Assembly (NCBI GenBank): GCA_039931635.1
Contig: JBDTRO010000188.1
Span: 1-9,913, forward strand
DNA: 9,913 bases
DNA from: RBG-16-66-20 sp039931635
GTDB taxonomy: Bacteria; Pseudomonadota; Gammaproteobacteria; Burkholderiales; SG8-39
Direction: 5' to 3'
The notes beneath the pieces were generated by a model. It was not told the origin of the DNA. It ran no database searches and saw only the letters and a list, made by a program, of their open reading frames with translations. This document shows, piece by piece, positions 1 to 6,728 of this stretch (position 1 is its first letter; the number at the start of each line of letters is the position of its first letter). Made by a program: the position numbers and the translations under genes.

Positions 1-98
1 GTGGCACGTCATAGCGCCGTCAGTGGCAATGTCCTGAGAGTGCATGATTCTGGAAATTCATCGGAAGCAAATTCTGACGGCGAGAAAGGACGCGTAGT

Positions 99-839
99 AT
101 GAGACCGAATGAGCAGCGAATTGTCGGCCGGTCCGGAGATCCAGCACCGCTATCCGGGCGTATAGCCGCCGACAACGCGTCGCTTTGGCTGCTCATCCTC
201 GCCAATGCTGCGGCTCTGGTCATCGCCTGGCAGCAGCATTGGTCGTTGCTCATGCTTTTCTTCCCGTATTGGGTGCAGAACATCGTCATCGGCTGGTACA
301 GCGCCCGGCGAATGCTGGCGCTCAAGCGCTTCACCTCGGGCACTACCTACTACGACCACGTTCAAGAGGTCGCCGACCCGCTAATCAGGAAGTTGATCGC
401 GCGCGGTTTGCCGACGCCCGAGCAATTCGTCAAGCGGAACAGGGTGAAGTTCTTTGCCGCACATTACGGCATCTTTCACGTCGGCTACTTGATGTTCATG
501 ATCTTCGCTATCCAGCATGGCAATTTGAGCGAGATACCGGTTCCGCCGACCACGGGCGTCGATGTCGCCTGGCTCGCCGTCTCGAGCCTGCTTTTCGTGC
601 TGGTGCACCGCGCCTCTTTCAAGCGCAATCTCGAGCACGACCGGCAGGGCTGTCCGAGCATCGACGCACTGATGTTCCTGCCGTACGCCAGGATCGCTCC
701 CATGCATATCACTCTGGTCTTTGGATTGACCCTCGGTTACGCTGGCGCCGTCATGATGTTCGGCATGCTTAAGACTTTCGCCGACGTGCTGATGCACTGG
801 CTTGAGCATCGCTTGCTCGCAACCTCTCGGCCGGCCTGA
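99..839 (+). CDS. DUF6498-like integral membrane protein
   Basis: This 246-residue membrane protein of unknown function starts at an ATG with AAAGGA eight bases upstream (85-90). About five hydrophobic segments are visible, near residues 27-43, 48-65, 121-140, 154-173 and 203-222. The pattern matches my recollection of the DUF6498 family: an aromatic FFPYWVQNIVIG stretch in the second helix, KFFAAHYGIFH opening the third, and YARIAPMHIT before the last. A charged loop (about residues 70-118) separates helices two and three. No catalytic motif is recognisable, so no function is assigned. The gene stands alone, with 175 bases to the next start, and is less GC-rich than the genes after 1562, which suggests an accessory origin. 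The attC-like element that follows raises the possibility that it is a cassette gene, but no matching boundary lies in the 98 bases upstream. The family call rests on motif memory only. Confidence 0.75.
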   Translation: MRPNEQRIVGRSGDPAPLSGRIAADNASLWLLILANAAALVIAWQQHWSLLMLFFPYWVQNIVIGWYSARRMLALKRFTSGTTYYDHVQEVADPLIRKLIARGLPTPEQFVKRNRVKFFAAHYGIFHVGYLMFMIFAIQHGNLSEIPVPPTTGVDVAWLAVSSLLFVLVHRASFKRNLEHDRQGCPSIDALMFLPYARIAPMHITLVFGLTLGYAGAVMMFGMLKTFADVLMHWLEHRLLATSRPA

Positions 840-927
840 TCACCGACGACCGCCTTTGACAACCACCGAATGACCTCTATTAGCCGTTCGCAGCCTCGTG
901 AGATAGTGCAGTTCACCCGCGCGTGCC

Positions 928-991
928 ACCGAACAACGGCTCGCAGAGCGACGCGCCGCAAGCGGCGCGTGCCCAGAGCCGAACGTTAGCC
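928..991 (+). other. attC-like imperfect hairpin (possible integron recombination site)
   Basis: The element has nested inverted repeats. An inner perfect 9-bp stem, ACGCGCCGC (951-959) with GCGGCGCGT (962-970), closes a two-base loop. An outer 6-bp stem pairs CGGCTC (937-942) with GAGCCG (976-981). The interior sides are unequal (8 and 5 bases) and leave unpaired bases. It ends in GTTAGCC (985-991), close to the integron R' core GTTRRRY, and begins with ACCGAAC (928-934), close to R'' RYYYAAC. Each core has one mismatch but keeps the GTT/AAC triplet. Size and layout agree with known attC sites. A simple hairpin or a weak terminator is the alternative; no T-run follows. Confidence 0.4.
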
Positions 992-996
992 GTCAC
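985..996 (+). repeat. Left copy of a 12-bp inverted repeat flanking the deaminase gene
   Basis: GTTAGCCGTCAC here matches the reverse complement of 1475-1486 at 11 of 12 positions. It overlaps the right core of the attC-like hairpin and lies 18 bases before the deaminase start codon. In an integron cassette the first bases (TTRRRY) are expected to complement the R'' core at the cassette's other end, as seen here. Confidence 0.5.
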
Positions 997-1014
997 GACG
1001 ATTTCATCTCTCCC

Positions 1015-1455
1015 ATGGCCCTGGTTCCACACCGCCGACGTGCCATTGGTCAGGGCCTCTCCCTTGTGGCCTTGATAGCAGTGTCGCGCTTCGCCGCCGG
1101 AAATACGGGCAAGCACGGCACGCCTGCGCCCGAGAAGCGTTGGTATGAGGCGGCGTTGGCCATGAAACGCCTTTCCGAGTCGTGGGGAGATCAGTCGTAC
1201 GGTGCCGTGCTCGTACTCAACGGGAAGATCGTCGGTGATGGACCAAGCCGCGTAGTGCAGAAGGGCGATGGCACGGCCCATGCCGAGCGCGAAGCAATTC
1301 GAGACGCACAACGACGCCTCAAGACGTCCAGCTTGGACGGAAGCGTTCTCTATTCCACTTCAAGACCGTGTTCTGCCTGCGAAGCGGTTGCCGCTGAGGC
1401 AGGGGTCTCCCGCCTGTACTTTGGTGAGGCGCTGCGCGATGCTGGCAGACCATGA
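1015..1455 (+). CDS. Zinc-dependent nucleoside/cytidine deaminase-fold protein, probably exported
   Basis: This 146-residue protein belongs to the CMP/dCMP and tRNA-adenosine deaminase superfamily. The zinc site is complete: H89-A90-E91, with Glu91 as the expected proton shuttle, and P118-C119-S120-A121-C122 giving the two cysteine ligands. YGAVLV (62-67) is the usual core strand before it. The first 30 residues are unusual for an enzyme normally found in the cytosol: HRRR (6-9) followed by a hydrophobic stretch (about 13-28), like a Tat or Sec signal. Starting at Met50 would lose the first helix, so ATG 1015 is preferred, although no Shine-Dalgarno sequence precedes it. The protein ends soon after the core (LYFGEALRDAG), with little of the C-terminal helix region of TadA-type enzymes. 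The substrate cannot be told from sequence. The gene lies exactly between two inverted repeats, as expected of a small mobile cassette. Confidence 0.8.
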   Translation: MALVPHRRRAIGQGLSLVALIAVSRFAAGNTGKHGTPAPEKRWYEAALAMKRLSESWGDQSYGAVLVLNGKIVGDGPSRVVQKGDGTAHAEREAIRDAQRRLKTSSLDGSVLYSTSRPCSACEAVAAEAGVSRLYFGEALRDAGRP

Positions 1456-1474
1456 AAATGAACTCATACTGACA

Positions 1475-1486
1475 GTGGCGGCTAAC
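1475..1486 (-). repeat. Right copy of the inverted repeat flanking the deaminase gene
   Basis: GTGGCGGCTAAC lies 19 bases after the deaminase stop codon. Its last seven bases, GGCTAAC (1480-1486), are the exact complement of GTTAGCC at 985-991 and fit the attC R'' consensus RYYYAAC at six of seven positions. No matching attC stem or second GTTRRRY core follows between 1487 and 1561, so if this is a cassette end it is truncated or decayed. Confidence 0.5.
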
Positions 1487-1561
1487 CCTGCTCCTGGGTC
1501 TTACGTCAACCTGCGGTATTATCCGTTTCCCCTGCACGAACCCTATTGAGGAGAAGGAATC

Positions 1562-2068
1562 ATGACGATCAAAGCCGGCGAACTATTGCCCGATGGCAAG
1601 CTGATGGAATCCACGGAATTCGATTCGGCGACGCATTGCGCGATGGGGCCAAAGGAAATCGACGTGGTCGAGGCGACGAAGGGCAAGAAGGTCGCGATTT
1701 TCGGCCTGCCGGGTGCGTATACCCCGACTTGTTCCGCCAAGCACGTGCCGAGCTTCCTGGAGAATCTGGACAAGCTCAAGGCGAAGGGCGTGAGCGAGGT
1801 GTGGTGTGTGGCGACGAACGACGCGTTCGTGATGGCCCACTGGGGCCGGGATTTCAAGGCGATCGGCAAGATCCGCTTCATGGGCGACGGCAGCGCGGCC
1901 TGGACGAAGGCACTGGGCCTGGGCCTGGACCTGAACGCCCGCGGCATGGGCCTGCGCATGCAGCGCTTCTCGATGCTGGTGGACAACGGAGTGATAAAGA
2001 CTGTCAACGTCGAAGGCCCGGGCAAGTTCGAGGTTTCCGACGGGGCGACGATGCTCAAGCAGGCATAA
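1562..2068 (+). CDS. Peroxiredoxin, Prx5 family
   Basis: This is a thiol peroxidase that reduces hydrogen peroxide and organic hydroperoxides, expected in the cytoplasm because no signal peptide is present. The peroxidatic site GAYTPTCS is at residues 51-58, with catalytic Cys57 and Thr54 two positions before the T-x-x-C motif ends. LRMQRFSMLVDNG (131-143) supplies the conserved active-site arginine. At 168 residues it is full length for the family. The other cysteines are Cys26 and Cys82. The C-terminal resolving cysteine of mammalian PRDX5 is absent, so it probably works as a 1-Cys enzyme or is reduced through glutaredoxin/glutathione or one of the other cysteines. A strong Shine-Dalgarno sequence GAGGAGAAGG (1548-1557) fixes the start. 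TATTAT (1517-1522) could be a -10 element, but no convincing -35 is seen. The gene appears monocistronic, with 104 bases to the next. Confidence 0.95.
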   Translation: MTIKAGELLPDGKLMESTEFDSATHCAMGPKEIDVVEATKGKKVAIFGLPGAYTPTCSAKHVPSFLENLDKLKAKGVSEVWCVATNDAFVMAHWGRDFKAIGKIRFMGDGSAAWTKALGLGLDLNARGMGLRMQRFSMLVDNGVIKTVNVEGPGKFEVSDGATMLKQA

Positions 2069-2172
2069 ATCCAGTCGGCCCGAGCCTGGTTACAGTCAGA
2101 TACAAATGCTCACAGCGTGCTACAGGTGCGGGCGATAGGCTTTCACTCGTCAACTTCCACTAGGAGTACGAG

Positions 2173-2631
2173 ATGAATCGATTCATACCCGCCCTGGCCG
2201 CTGCGTGCTTTGCGATGTCGGCTTCGTTCGCCTTCGCCCAGGCGCCTTCGGGCGATGCGGGCAAGGGTCCCGGAATGATGGGCCCCGGTGGCCACCACCG
2301 GATGATGAATTCCTGCAGCCAGGAGCCGGATCCGGCGAAATGCGAAGCGCGGCGCAAGGAAATGCGCGACAACATGAAACAGGCGATGGAGACGTGCAAA
2401 AGCGATGCCGACAGGCGCGGCTGCATGACGAAGCAGATGTGCGCCAAGGCTCAGGACCCGGTCAGGTGCCTGGAGAACGCCAAGGAGCGCCACGCGAGGA
2501 TGGGCCGGCACATGGACGAGCGCCAGAAGGCGCATGAGGCCTGCACCGGCAAGCGCGGCGAAGAACTCGGCAAGTGCCTGCGCGAGCAGCGCCGCAAGTC
2601 CGACCACCACAAGCCGGCCCAGAAGGGGTAA
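2173..2631 (+). CDS. Small exported Met/His/Cys-rich protein, function unknown
   Basis: This 152-residue protein has a clear Sec signal peptide: a basic MNR start, a hydrophobic core, and probable cleavage after Ala-Phe-Ala near residue 22. The mature N-terminus is rich in glycine, methionine and histidine (MMGPGGHHRMM, 35-45). The rest is a charged, probably helical chain with eight cysteines at 48, 57, 75, 84, 90, 99, 124 and 135. They form four pairs: three are C-x8-C and the last is C-x10-C. Segments around the first and third pairs look alike (DPAKCEARRKE and DPVRCLENAKE), which suggests internal duplication. A disulfide-braced periplasmic protein is likely, and metal (for example copper) binding is possible from the Met/His/Cys content, but neither is proven. 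AGGAG (2162-2166) supports the start. The next gene begins 9 bases after the stop, so it may be co-transcribed with azlC/azlD. Confidence 0.8.
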   Translation: MNRFIPALAAACFAMSASFAFAQAPSGDAGKGPGMMGPGGHHRMMNSCSQEPDPAKCEARRKEMRDNMKQAMETCKSDADRRGCMTKQMCAKAQDPVRCLENAKERHARMGRHMDERQKAHEACTGKRGEELGKCLREQRRKSDHHKPAQKG

Positions 2632-2640
2632 GACCCGCAA

Positions 2641-3339
2641 TTGCCGCTCGCGCGCACTGAATTCCAGGCAGGACTGCGCGCGAGCCTGCCGCTGCTGATC
2701 GCGGTGGCGCCGTTCGGCCTGGTCACCGGCGTGGCGATGGCGGCCGGCGGCATCCCGCCGCTGGAAGCGATGGCGATGTCGGTGCTGGTGTATGCCGGCG
2801 CCTCGATGCTCGCCGCAACGCAGCTGATCGCGGAGGGCGCGCCCGCGCTGGTGGTGGTGCTCGCGGCGTTCATCGTCAACCTGCGCCTCCTGATGTACAG
2901 CGCCTCGATCCGCCCGTACTTCGTGGGCGTGCCGCTTTCCCGGAAACTGATCGTTTCCTATGCGCTGGTGGACAACCCCTACGCGTTGTTCATCCAGCGC
3001 TTCGGTGCGCACCCCGAGGCGCCCGGGAAATTCGATTACTTCGCTGGCGTGGCGGTGCCGATCTGGATCGGCTGGCAGGCAACCGTCGGCCTTGGCCTGA
3101 TGGTCGGCAACCAGCTGCCGGCCGAGTGGAAGCTGGAATTCGCCGCGCCGCTCGCCTTCATCGCGATGTCGATCCCGTTGCTGCGCGGCAAGGCGATGGT
3201 CGCCGCCGCGGTCAGCGCCGGCACCACCGCGGTGCTGGCACACGGCCTGCCGCTGCGCATGGGCATGGCGCTCGCCGCGGTGGTTGGCATCGCGGCCGGC
3301 GTAATAGCGGAAAAGCAGTTCAAGGCGGTCTCCGGATGA
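2641..3339 (+). CDS. azlC: AzlC family branched-chain amino acid exporter, large subunit
   Basis: This is the large inner-membrane subunit of an AzlCD-type exporter, a family that removes branched-chain amino acids and their analogues from the cell. Family landmarks are present: F8 and G11 in the first amphipathic segment, PFGLVTG (24-30), MSVLVYAGAS (46-55), and VNLRLLMYSAS (79-89), which carries the conserved Asn-Leu-Arg. The length of 232 residues is normal. The start is a TTG: no in-frame ATG fits between the upstream stop (2629-2631) and the conserved F-x-x-G region. AAGGGG about 11 bases upstream could be its ribosome site. The stop overlaps the azlD start in ATGA, which indicates translational coupling. 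Substrate assignment is from family knowledge only. Confidence 0.92.
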   Translation: MPLARTEFQAGLRASLPLLIAVAPFGLVTGVAMAAGGIPPLEAMAMSVLVYAGASMLAATQLIAEGAPALVVVLAAFIVNLRLLMYSASIRPYFVGVPLSRKLIVSYALVDNPYALFIQRFGAHPEAPGKFDYFAGVAVPIWIGWQATVGLGLMVGNQLPAEWKLEFAAPLAFIAMSIPLLRGKAMVAAAVSAGTTAVLAHGLPLRMGMALAAVVGIAAGVIAEKQFKAVSG

Positions 3340-3650
3340 CCCTCTGGCTGATCACGCTGGGCATGGCGGTGGCGACGTTCGGCCAGCGGGCCTCGTTTCT
3401 GCTGCTGCCGGAGCGCGTGCAGCTGCCTGAGTCGCTGCGACGCGCGCTGCGCTACGTGCCGGCGGCGGTGCTGACGGCGATCTGGGCGCCGGAACTGGTG
3501 CTGCAAAAAGGTGTCCTAAGCGTCGGGCTGGGCAATGAACGCCTGCTGGCCGGCATCGTCGCGATCGCCATCGCGTGGCGCTTCCGGGTCACCTTCGGTA
3601 CGATCATCGCCGGGCTCGCCGCCCTGCAGCTCTTCGACTGGATGTTCTGA
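3336..3650 (+). CDS. azlD: AzlD family branched-chain amino acid exporter, small subunit
   Basis: This 104-residue membrane protein is the small partner of AzlC. It has about four hydrophobic segments (near residues 2-14, 41-58, 66-82 and 86-103). Recognisable AzlD features are the early Arg (R18) before a short hydrophobic turn, LPESLRRALRYVPAAVLTAI (30-49) with the conserved tyrosine-valine-proline, and the small-residue-rich C-terminal helix. The ATG start lies inside the azlC stop (ATGA), and AAGGCGG (3322-3328) can serve as its ribosome site. Only two bases separate its stop from the next start. Confidence 0.92.
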   Translation: MTLWLITLGMAVATFGQRASFLLLPERVQLPESLRRALRYVPAAVLTAIWAPELVLQKGVLSVGLGNERLLAGIVAIAIAWRFRVTFGTIIAGLAALQLFDWMF

Positions 3651-3652
3651 AA

Positions 3653-6340
3653 ATGAAAACACGCTTCATCGGATTGCTGCTCTGGCTTGCCGCCTGCGCC
3701 GGCGTCGCCGCGGAGACGCCGCAGAAGATCGTCGCCATCGAAGGCGTCACCGAGTACCGGCTCGCCAACGGCCTGCGCATCCTCACGGTCCCCGATCCGG
3801 GCGCGAGCACCGTCGGCGTGCACCTCACCTACTTCGTCGGCTCGCGCCACGAAAGCTATGGTGAAAAAGGCATGGCGCACCTGCTGGAACACCTGCTGTT
3901 CAAGGGCACCGCGCGCCTGGGCGACATCAAGGCGGAGCTTGCGAAGCGCGGTGCACGCTTCAACGGCACCACCTCCAACGACCGCACCACCTACTTCGAA
4001 ACCCTGTCGGCCACCGCGGACAACCTGGACTGGGCGCTCGGCATGGAAGCCGACCGGATGATCCATTCGCACGTGCGCAAGTCGGACCTGGACAGCGAAA
4101 TGACGGTGGTGCGCAACGAATTCGAGATGGGCGAGAACAGCCCGAACAGCGTGCTGGCGCAGCGCATGACGCGCCTCGCGTTCGCCGCCCACAACTACGG
4201 CTACCCGACAATCGGTCTGCGCTCCGATATCGAAATGGTGCCGATCGGACGCCTGCAGGCGTTCTACCGCACCTGGTACCAGCCGGACAACGCGCTGCTC
4301 ACGATCGGCGGCAAGTTCGAAGAGGCGCAGGCCCTGGAACTGGCGGCGAAGCATTTCGGCTCGATCCCGCGGCCGACCCGCGTGCTGCCCGCGCTCTACA
4401 CCGACGAGCCGACGCAGGATGGCGAACGCGCGGTCACGCTGCGCCGCGCCGGCGACGTGCAGATCGTGTCTGCGATATACCGCATTCCCGCGGCGTCCGA
4501 TCCGGGCTACGCGGCGGTGGATGTGCTGGCCCAGGTGTTCGGGACCGCAGCCACCGGGCGCCTGCACCGCGCTCTGGTGCAGAAGGGCCTCGCCAGCTCG
4601 GCATGGGGCTACGAGCGCATGCTGCGCGATCCGGGCTACGCCAGCTTCGGCGCCGTCGTGCCTAAGGACGGTGCGCTCGAACCGGCCCGCGACGCGCTCA
4701 TCGCTGCGCTGGAAGGCGCGGCCCGCGAACCGATCACCGACGCGGAGGTCGACCGCTCCCGCACCGCGCTCCTGAACGACATCGAGAAAGCCCAGCTTGA
4801 TTCCGCCACCTTGTGGCGCTTGCTGCCTGAATACGCGGCGATGGGCGACTGGCGCCTGTACTACCTCTACCGCGACCGCATGCGCAAAGTCACCACCGCC
4901 GACGTGCAGCGCGCCGCCGACGCCTACCTGAAGCCAGCCAATCGCGTGCTGGGAATGTTCGTGCCGACGCCGCAACCCGACCGCGCCGCGATTCCCGCGG
5001 CCCCCGACATGACCGCCCTGCTGGACGCCTACCGCAGCAGCGAGAACGTGGATGCCGGGGAAGCGTTCGAGCCCTCGCCGCAGAACATCGAGGCGCGCGT
5101 CATGCGCCGGACGCTCTCGAACGGCATCAAGGTCGCCCTGCTGCCGAAAAAAACACGCGGCAGTACCGTGATCGTGCAGATGTCGCTGCACTGGGGCGAC
5201 GAGAAATCCATGATGGACCGCGGGCCCGCCTGCGGCCTGGCCGGCGGCATGCTGCTGCGCGGCTCGCAGAAGCACACGCGCGCGCAACTGCGCGACGCCT
5301 TCGACCGCTTGAAGGCCGAGGTGTCGGCCAGCACTTCGGGCGCGGCCATCGACGTGCGGCGCGGTCAGCTGGACGAAACCCTGCGCCTGGTGGCCGAGGT
5401 ATTGAAAGAGCCGGCATTTCCGGCGGCCGAGTTCGAGGAACTCAAGCGCGCGTCGCTGACCGGCGCCGAAGCGCAGCGCGGCGATCCGGCGGCCATCGCG
5501 GGCGAGCGGCTGGCGCGCCACCTCAATCCCTATCCGCGCGGGCACTGGCTCTACCCGGAATCGATGGACGAGCGCATTGCCGATCTCAAGGCGGCAAACC
5601 TGGAGGATGCGAAGCGCTGCTACACCGACCTGGTCGGCGCCACCGGCGCGCAGCTTGTCGCCGTCGGCGATTTCGATCCCGAGGCATTGTCCAGGCTGAT
5701 CGAGGAACTGTTCGGCAACTGGAAGAACCCCGCGCCTTACGCACGCATCCCGGTGCGCTACTTCGAGCGCGCACCGATGGAACTGACGGTGGCGACCCCG
5801 GACAAGGCAAACGCGGTGCTGCAGGCGGGCGTCAACCTGCCGCTGCGCGACGACAATCCGGACTTTCCGGCGCTGATACTCGGCAACTATCTGCTGGGCG
5901 GCAATTCGGGCGCGCGGCTGCAGGCGCGCGTGCGCGAGAAGGAAGGCCTTTCCTACAGCACCTACAGCTACCTGGGCGCGGGCTCCCTGGACGCCGCCGG
6001 CAGCTTCGGCCTGTCGTCCATCTACGCGCCGCAGAACCGCGAGCGCGTCGAGAGCGCGATCCGCGAAGAACTGGCGCGCGCGCTGGACAAGGGTTTCACC
6101 GACACTGAGGTAACCGCCGCCAAGCAGGGATTTCTCGAGGCCCGGCGCCTGGCGCGCTCGCGCGACCGCGGCATCGCCGGGCGCCTTGCGACTTACCTGT
6201 TCCTCGACCGGACGTTCGCCTGGGACATCGATTTCGAGAAGCGCATCGCGGCCCTGACGCCGGCCCGGATACACGATGCGCTGCGCCGGCACATCGACCC
6301 GAAGAAACTCTCGGTCCTGAAGGCCGGCGATTTCCGCTAG
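3653..6340 (+). CDS. M16 family (insulinase/pitrilysin-type) zinc metallopeptidase, two-domain
   Basis: This 895-residue peptidase has two M16 halves joined by a linker around residue 460-478. The N-terminal half carries the inverted zinc site H76-L-L-E79-H80 and, about 76 residues later in VVRNEFEMG, the expected third ligand Glu156. It should therefore be catalytically active. The C-terminal half starts near residue 479 (RRTLSNGIKVALLPKK), lacks HxxEH, and keeps the REKEGLSY motif (761-768) typical of the non-catalytic half that closes the substrate chamber. The N-terminus is an export signal; LAAC (12-15) fits a lipobox, so it may be a lipoprotein anchored through Cys15, although cleavage after VAA (18-20) is also possible. 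The ATG at 3653 is chosen over longer frames because it begins the signal peptide and lies two bases after azlD. Ribosome loading probably depends on coupling, since only a weak GGA precedes it. Substrates are unknown; peptides in the periplasm are likely. Confidence 0.94.
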   Translation: MKTRFIGLLLWLAACAGVAAETPQKIVAIEGVTEYRLANGLRILTVPDPGASTVGVHLTYFVGSRHESYGEKGMAHLLEHLLFKGTARLGDIKAELAKRGARFNGTTSNDRTTYFETLSATADNLDWALGMEADRMIHSHVRKSDLDSEMTVVRNEFEMGENSPNSVLAQRMTRLAFAAHNYGYPTIGLRSDIEMVPIGRLQAFYRTWYQPDNALLTIGGKFEEAQALELAAKHFGSIPRPTRVLPALYTDEPTQDGERAVTLRRAGDVQIVSAIYRIPAASDPGYAAVDVLAQVFGTAATGRLHRALVQKGLASSAWGYERMLRDPGYASFGAVVPKDGALEPARDALIAALEGAAREPITDAEVDRSRTALLNDIEKAQLDSATLWRLLPEYAAMGDWRLYYLYRDRMRKVTTADVQRAADAYLKPANRVLGMFVPTPQPDRAAIPAAPDMTALLDAYRSSENVDAGEAFEPSPQNIEARVMRRTLSNGIKVALLPKKTRGSTVIVQMSLHWGDEKSMMDRGPACGLAGGMLLRGSQKHTRAQLRDAFDRLKAEVSASTSGAAIDVRRGQLDETLRLVAEVLKEPAFPAAEFEELKRASLTGAEAQRGDPAAIAGERLARHLNPYPRGHWLYPESMDERIADLKAANLEDAKRCYTDLVGATGAQLVAVGDFDPEALSRLIEELFGNWKNPAPYARIPVRYFERAPMELTVATPDKANAVLQAGVNLPLRDDNPDFPALILGNYLLGGNSGARLQARVREKEGLSYSTYSYLGAGSLDAAGSFGLSSIYAPQNRERVESAIREELARALDKGFTDTEVTAAKQGFLEARRLARSRDRGIAGRLATYLFLDRTFAWDIDFEKRIAALTPARIHDALRRHIDPKKLSVLKAGDFR

Positions 6341-6720
6341 GGCTTTTGCTTCAGCAGGTCCCGGATTTCTTCCAGCAGCACTTCCTGCCGCGGCGGCGCA
6401 GCGGGTGCGGGCGCGGGTATTGCCTCTTCGCGCTTCAGGCGGTTGATCAGCTTGACGAGCAGGAAAATCGCCCAGGCGATGATGATGAAATCCAGGCAGG
6501 TCTGCAGGAACTTGCCGTACTTGAGCGTCGCCGAACCGACGTTGACCGCCAGGCCGCTGAAATTGAGGCCGCCCATGAGGGCTCCCAGCACCGGCATGAC
6601 GACGTCCTCCACCAGCGAGCTCACGATCTTGCCAAACGCGGCGCCGATGATCACGCCGATGGCGAGATCCATGACGTTGCCCTTGACCGCGAATTCCCTG
6701 AACTCTTTTACGATGCTCAT
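6337..6720 (-). CDS. mscL: Large-conductance mechanosensitive channel MscL
   Basis: MscL opens a wide pore under membrane tension and releases solutes during hypo-osmotic shock. The 127-residue protein has the whole family layout: the N-terminal amphipathic MSIVKEFREFAVKGNVMDLA, pore helix TM1 with VIIGAAFGKIVSSLVEDVVMP (about 23-43), a periplasmic loop, TM2 (about 72-92), and a C-terminal helix EVLLEEIRDLL after a Pro/Ala-rich linker (101-110). A longer in-frame reading to 6852 is rejected because the family start is MSIVKEF, preceded by AGGAAA (6725-6730 on the minus strand). It sits 8 bases after greB and is probably co-transcribed with it. Its stop codon overlaps that of the convergent peptidase gene in CTAG (6337-6340). 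Confidence 0.97.
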   Translation of the reverse strand: MSIVKEFREFAVKGNVMDLAIGVIIGAAFGKIVSSLVEDVVMPVLGALMGGLNFSGLAVNVGSATLKYGKFLQTCLDFIIIAWAIFLLVKLINRLKREEAIPAPAPAAPPRQEVLLEEIRDLLKQKP

Positions 6721-6728
6721 GCGATTTC

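Noticed and set aside
880..993. Direct repeat TTAGCCGT at 880-887 and 986-993, as a possible second attC core or duplication
   Set aside because: It is only 8 bases, the left copy has no stem around it, and such a match can arise by chance.
1268..1549. A plus-strand frame that runs past the deaminase stop and could be its frameshifted C-terminus
   Set aside because: Its downstream residues do not resemble the C-terminal helices of deaminases, so a frameshift is not supported.
2143..3243. A 366-codon minus-strand open frame over the Cys-rich gene and azlC
   Set aside because: It has low-complexity Arg/His-rich composition and no domain; both plus-strand genes beneath it are well supported.
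3452..6292. A 946-codon open frame on the minus strand across azlD and the M16 peptidase gene
   Set aside because: It is the antisense shadow of a GC-rich gene: the translation is Arg/Gly/Ala/His-rich with no recognisable domain, whereas the plus-strand frame has a signal peptide, HxxEH zinc site and family motifs.
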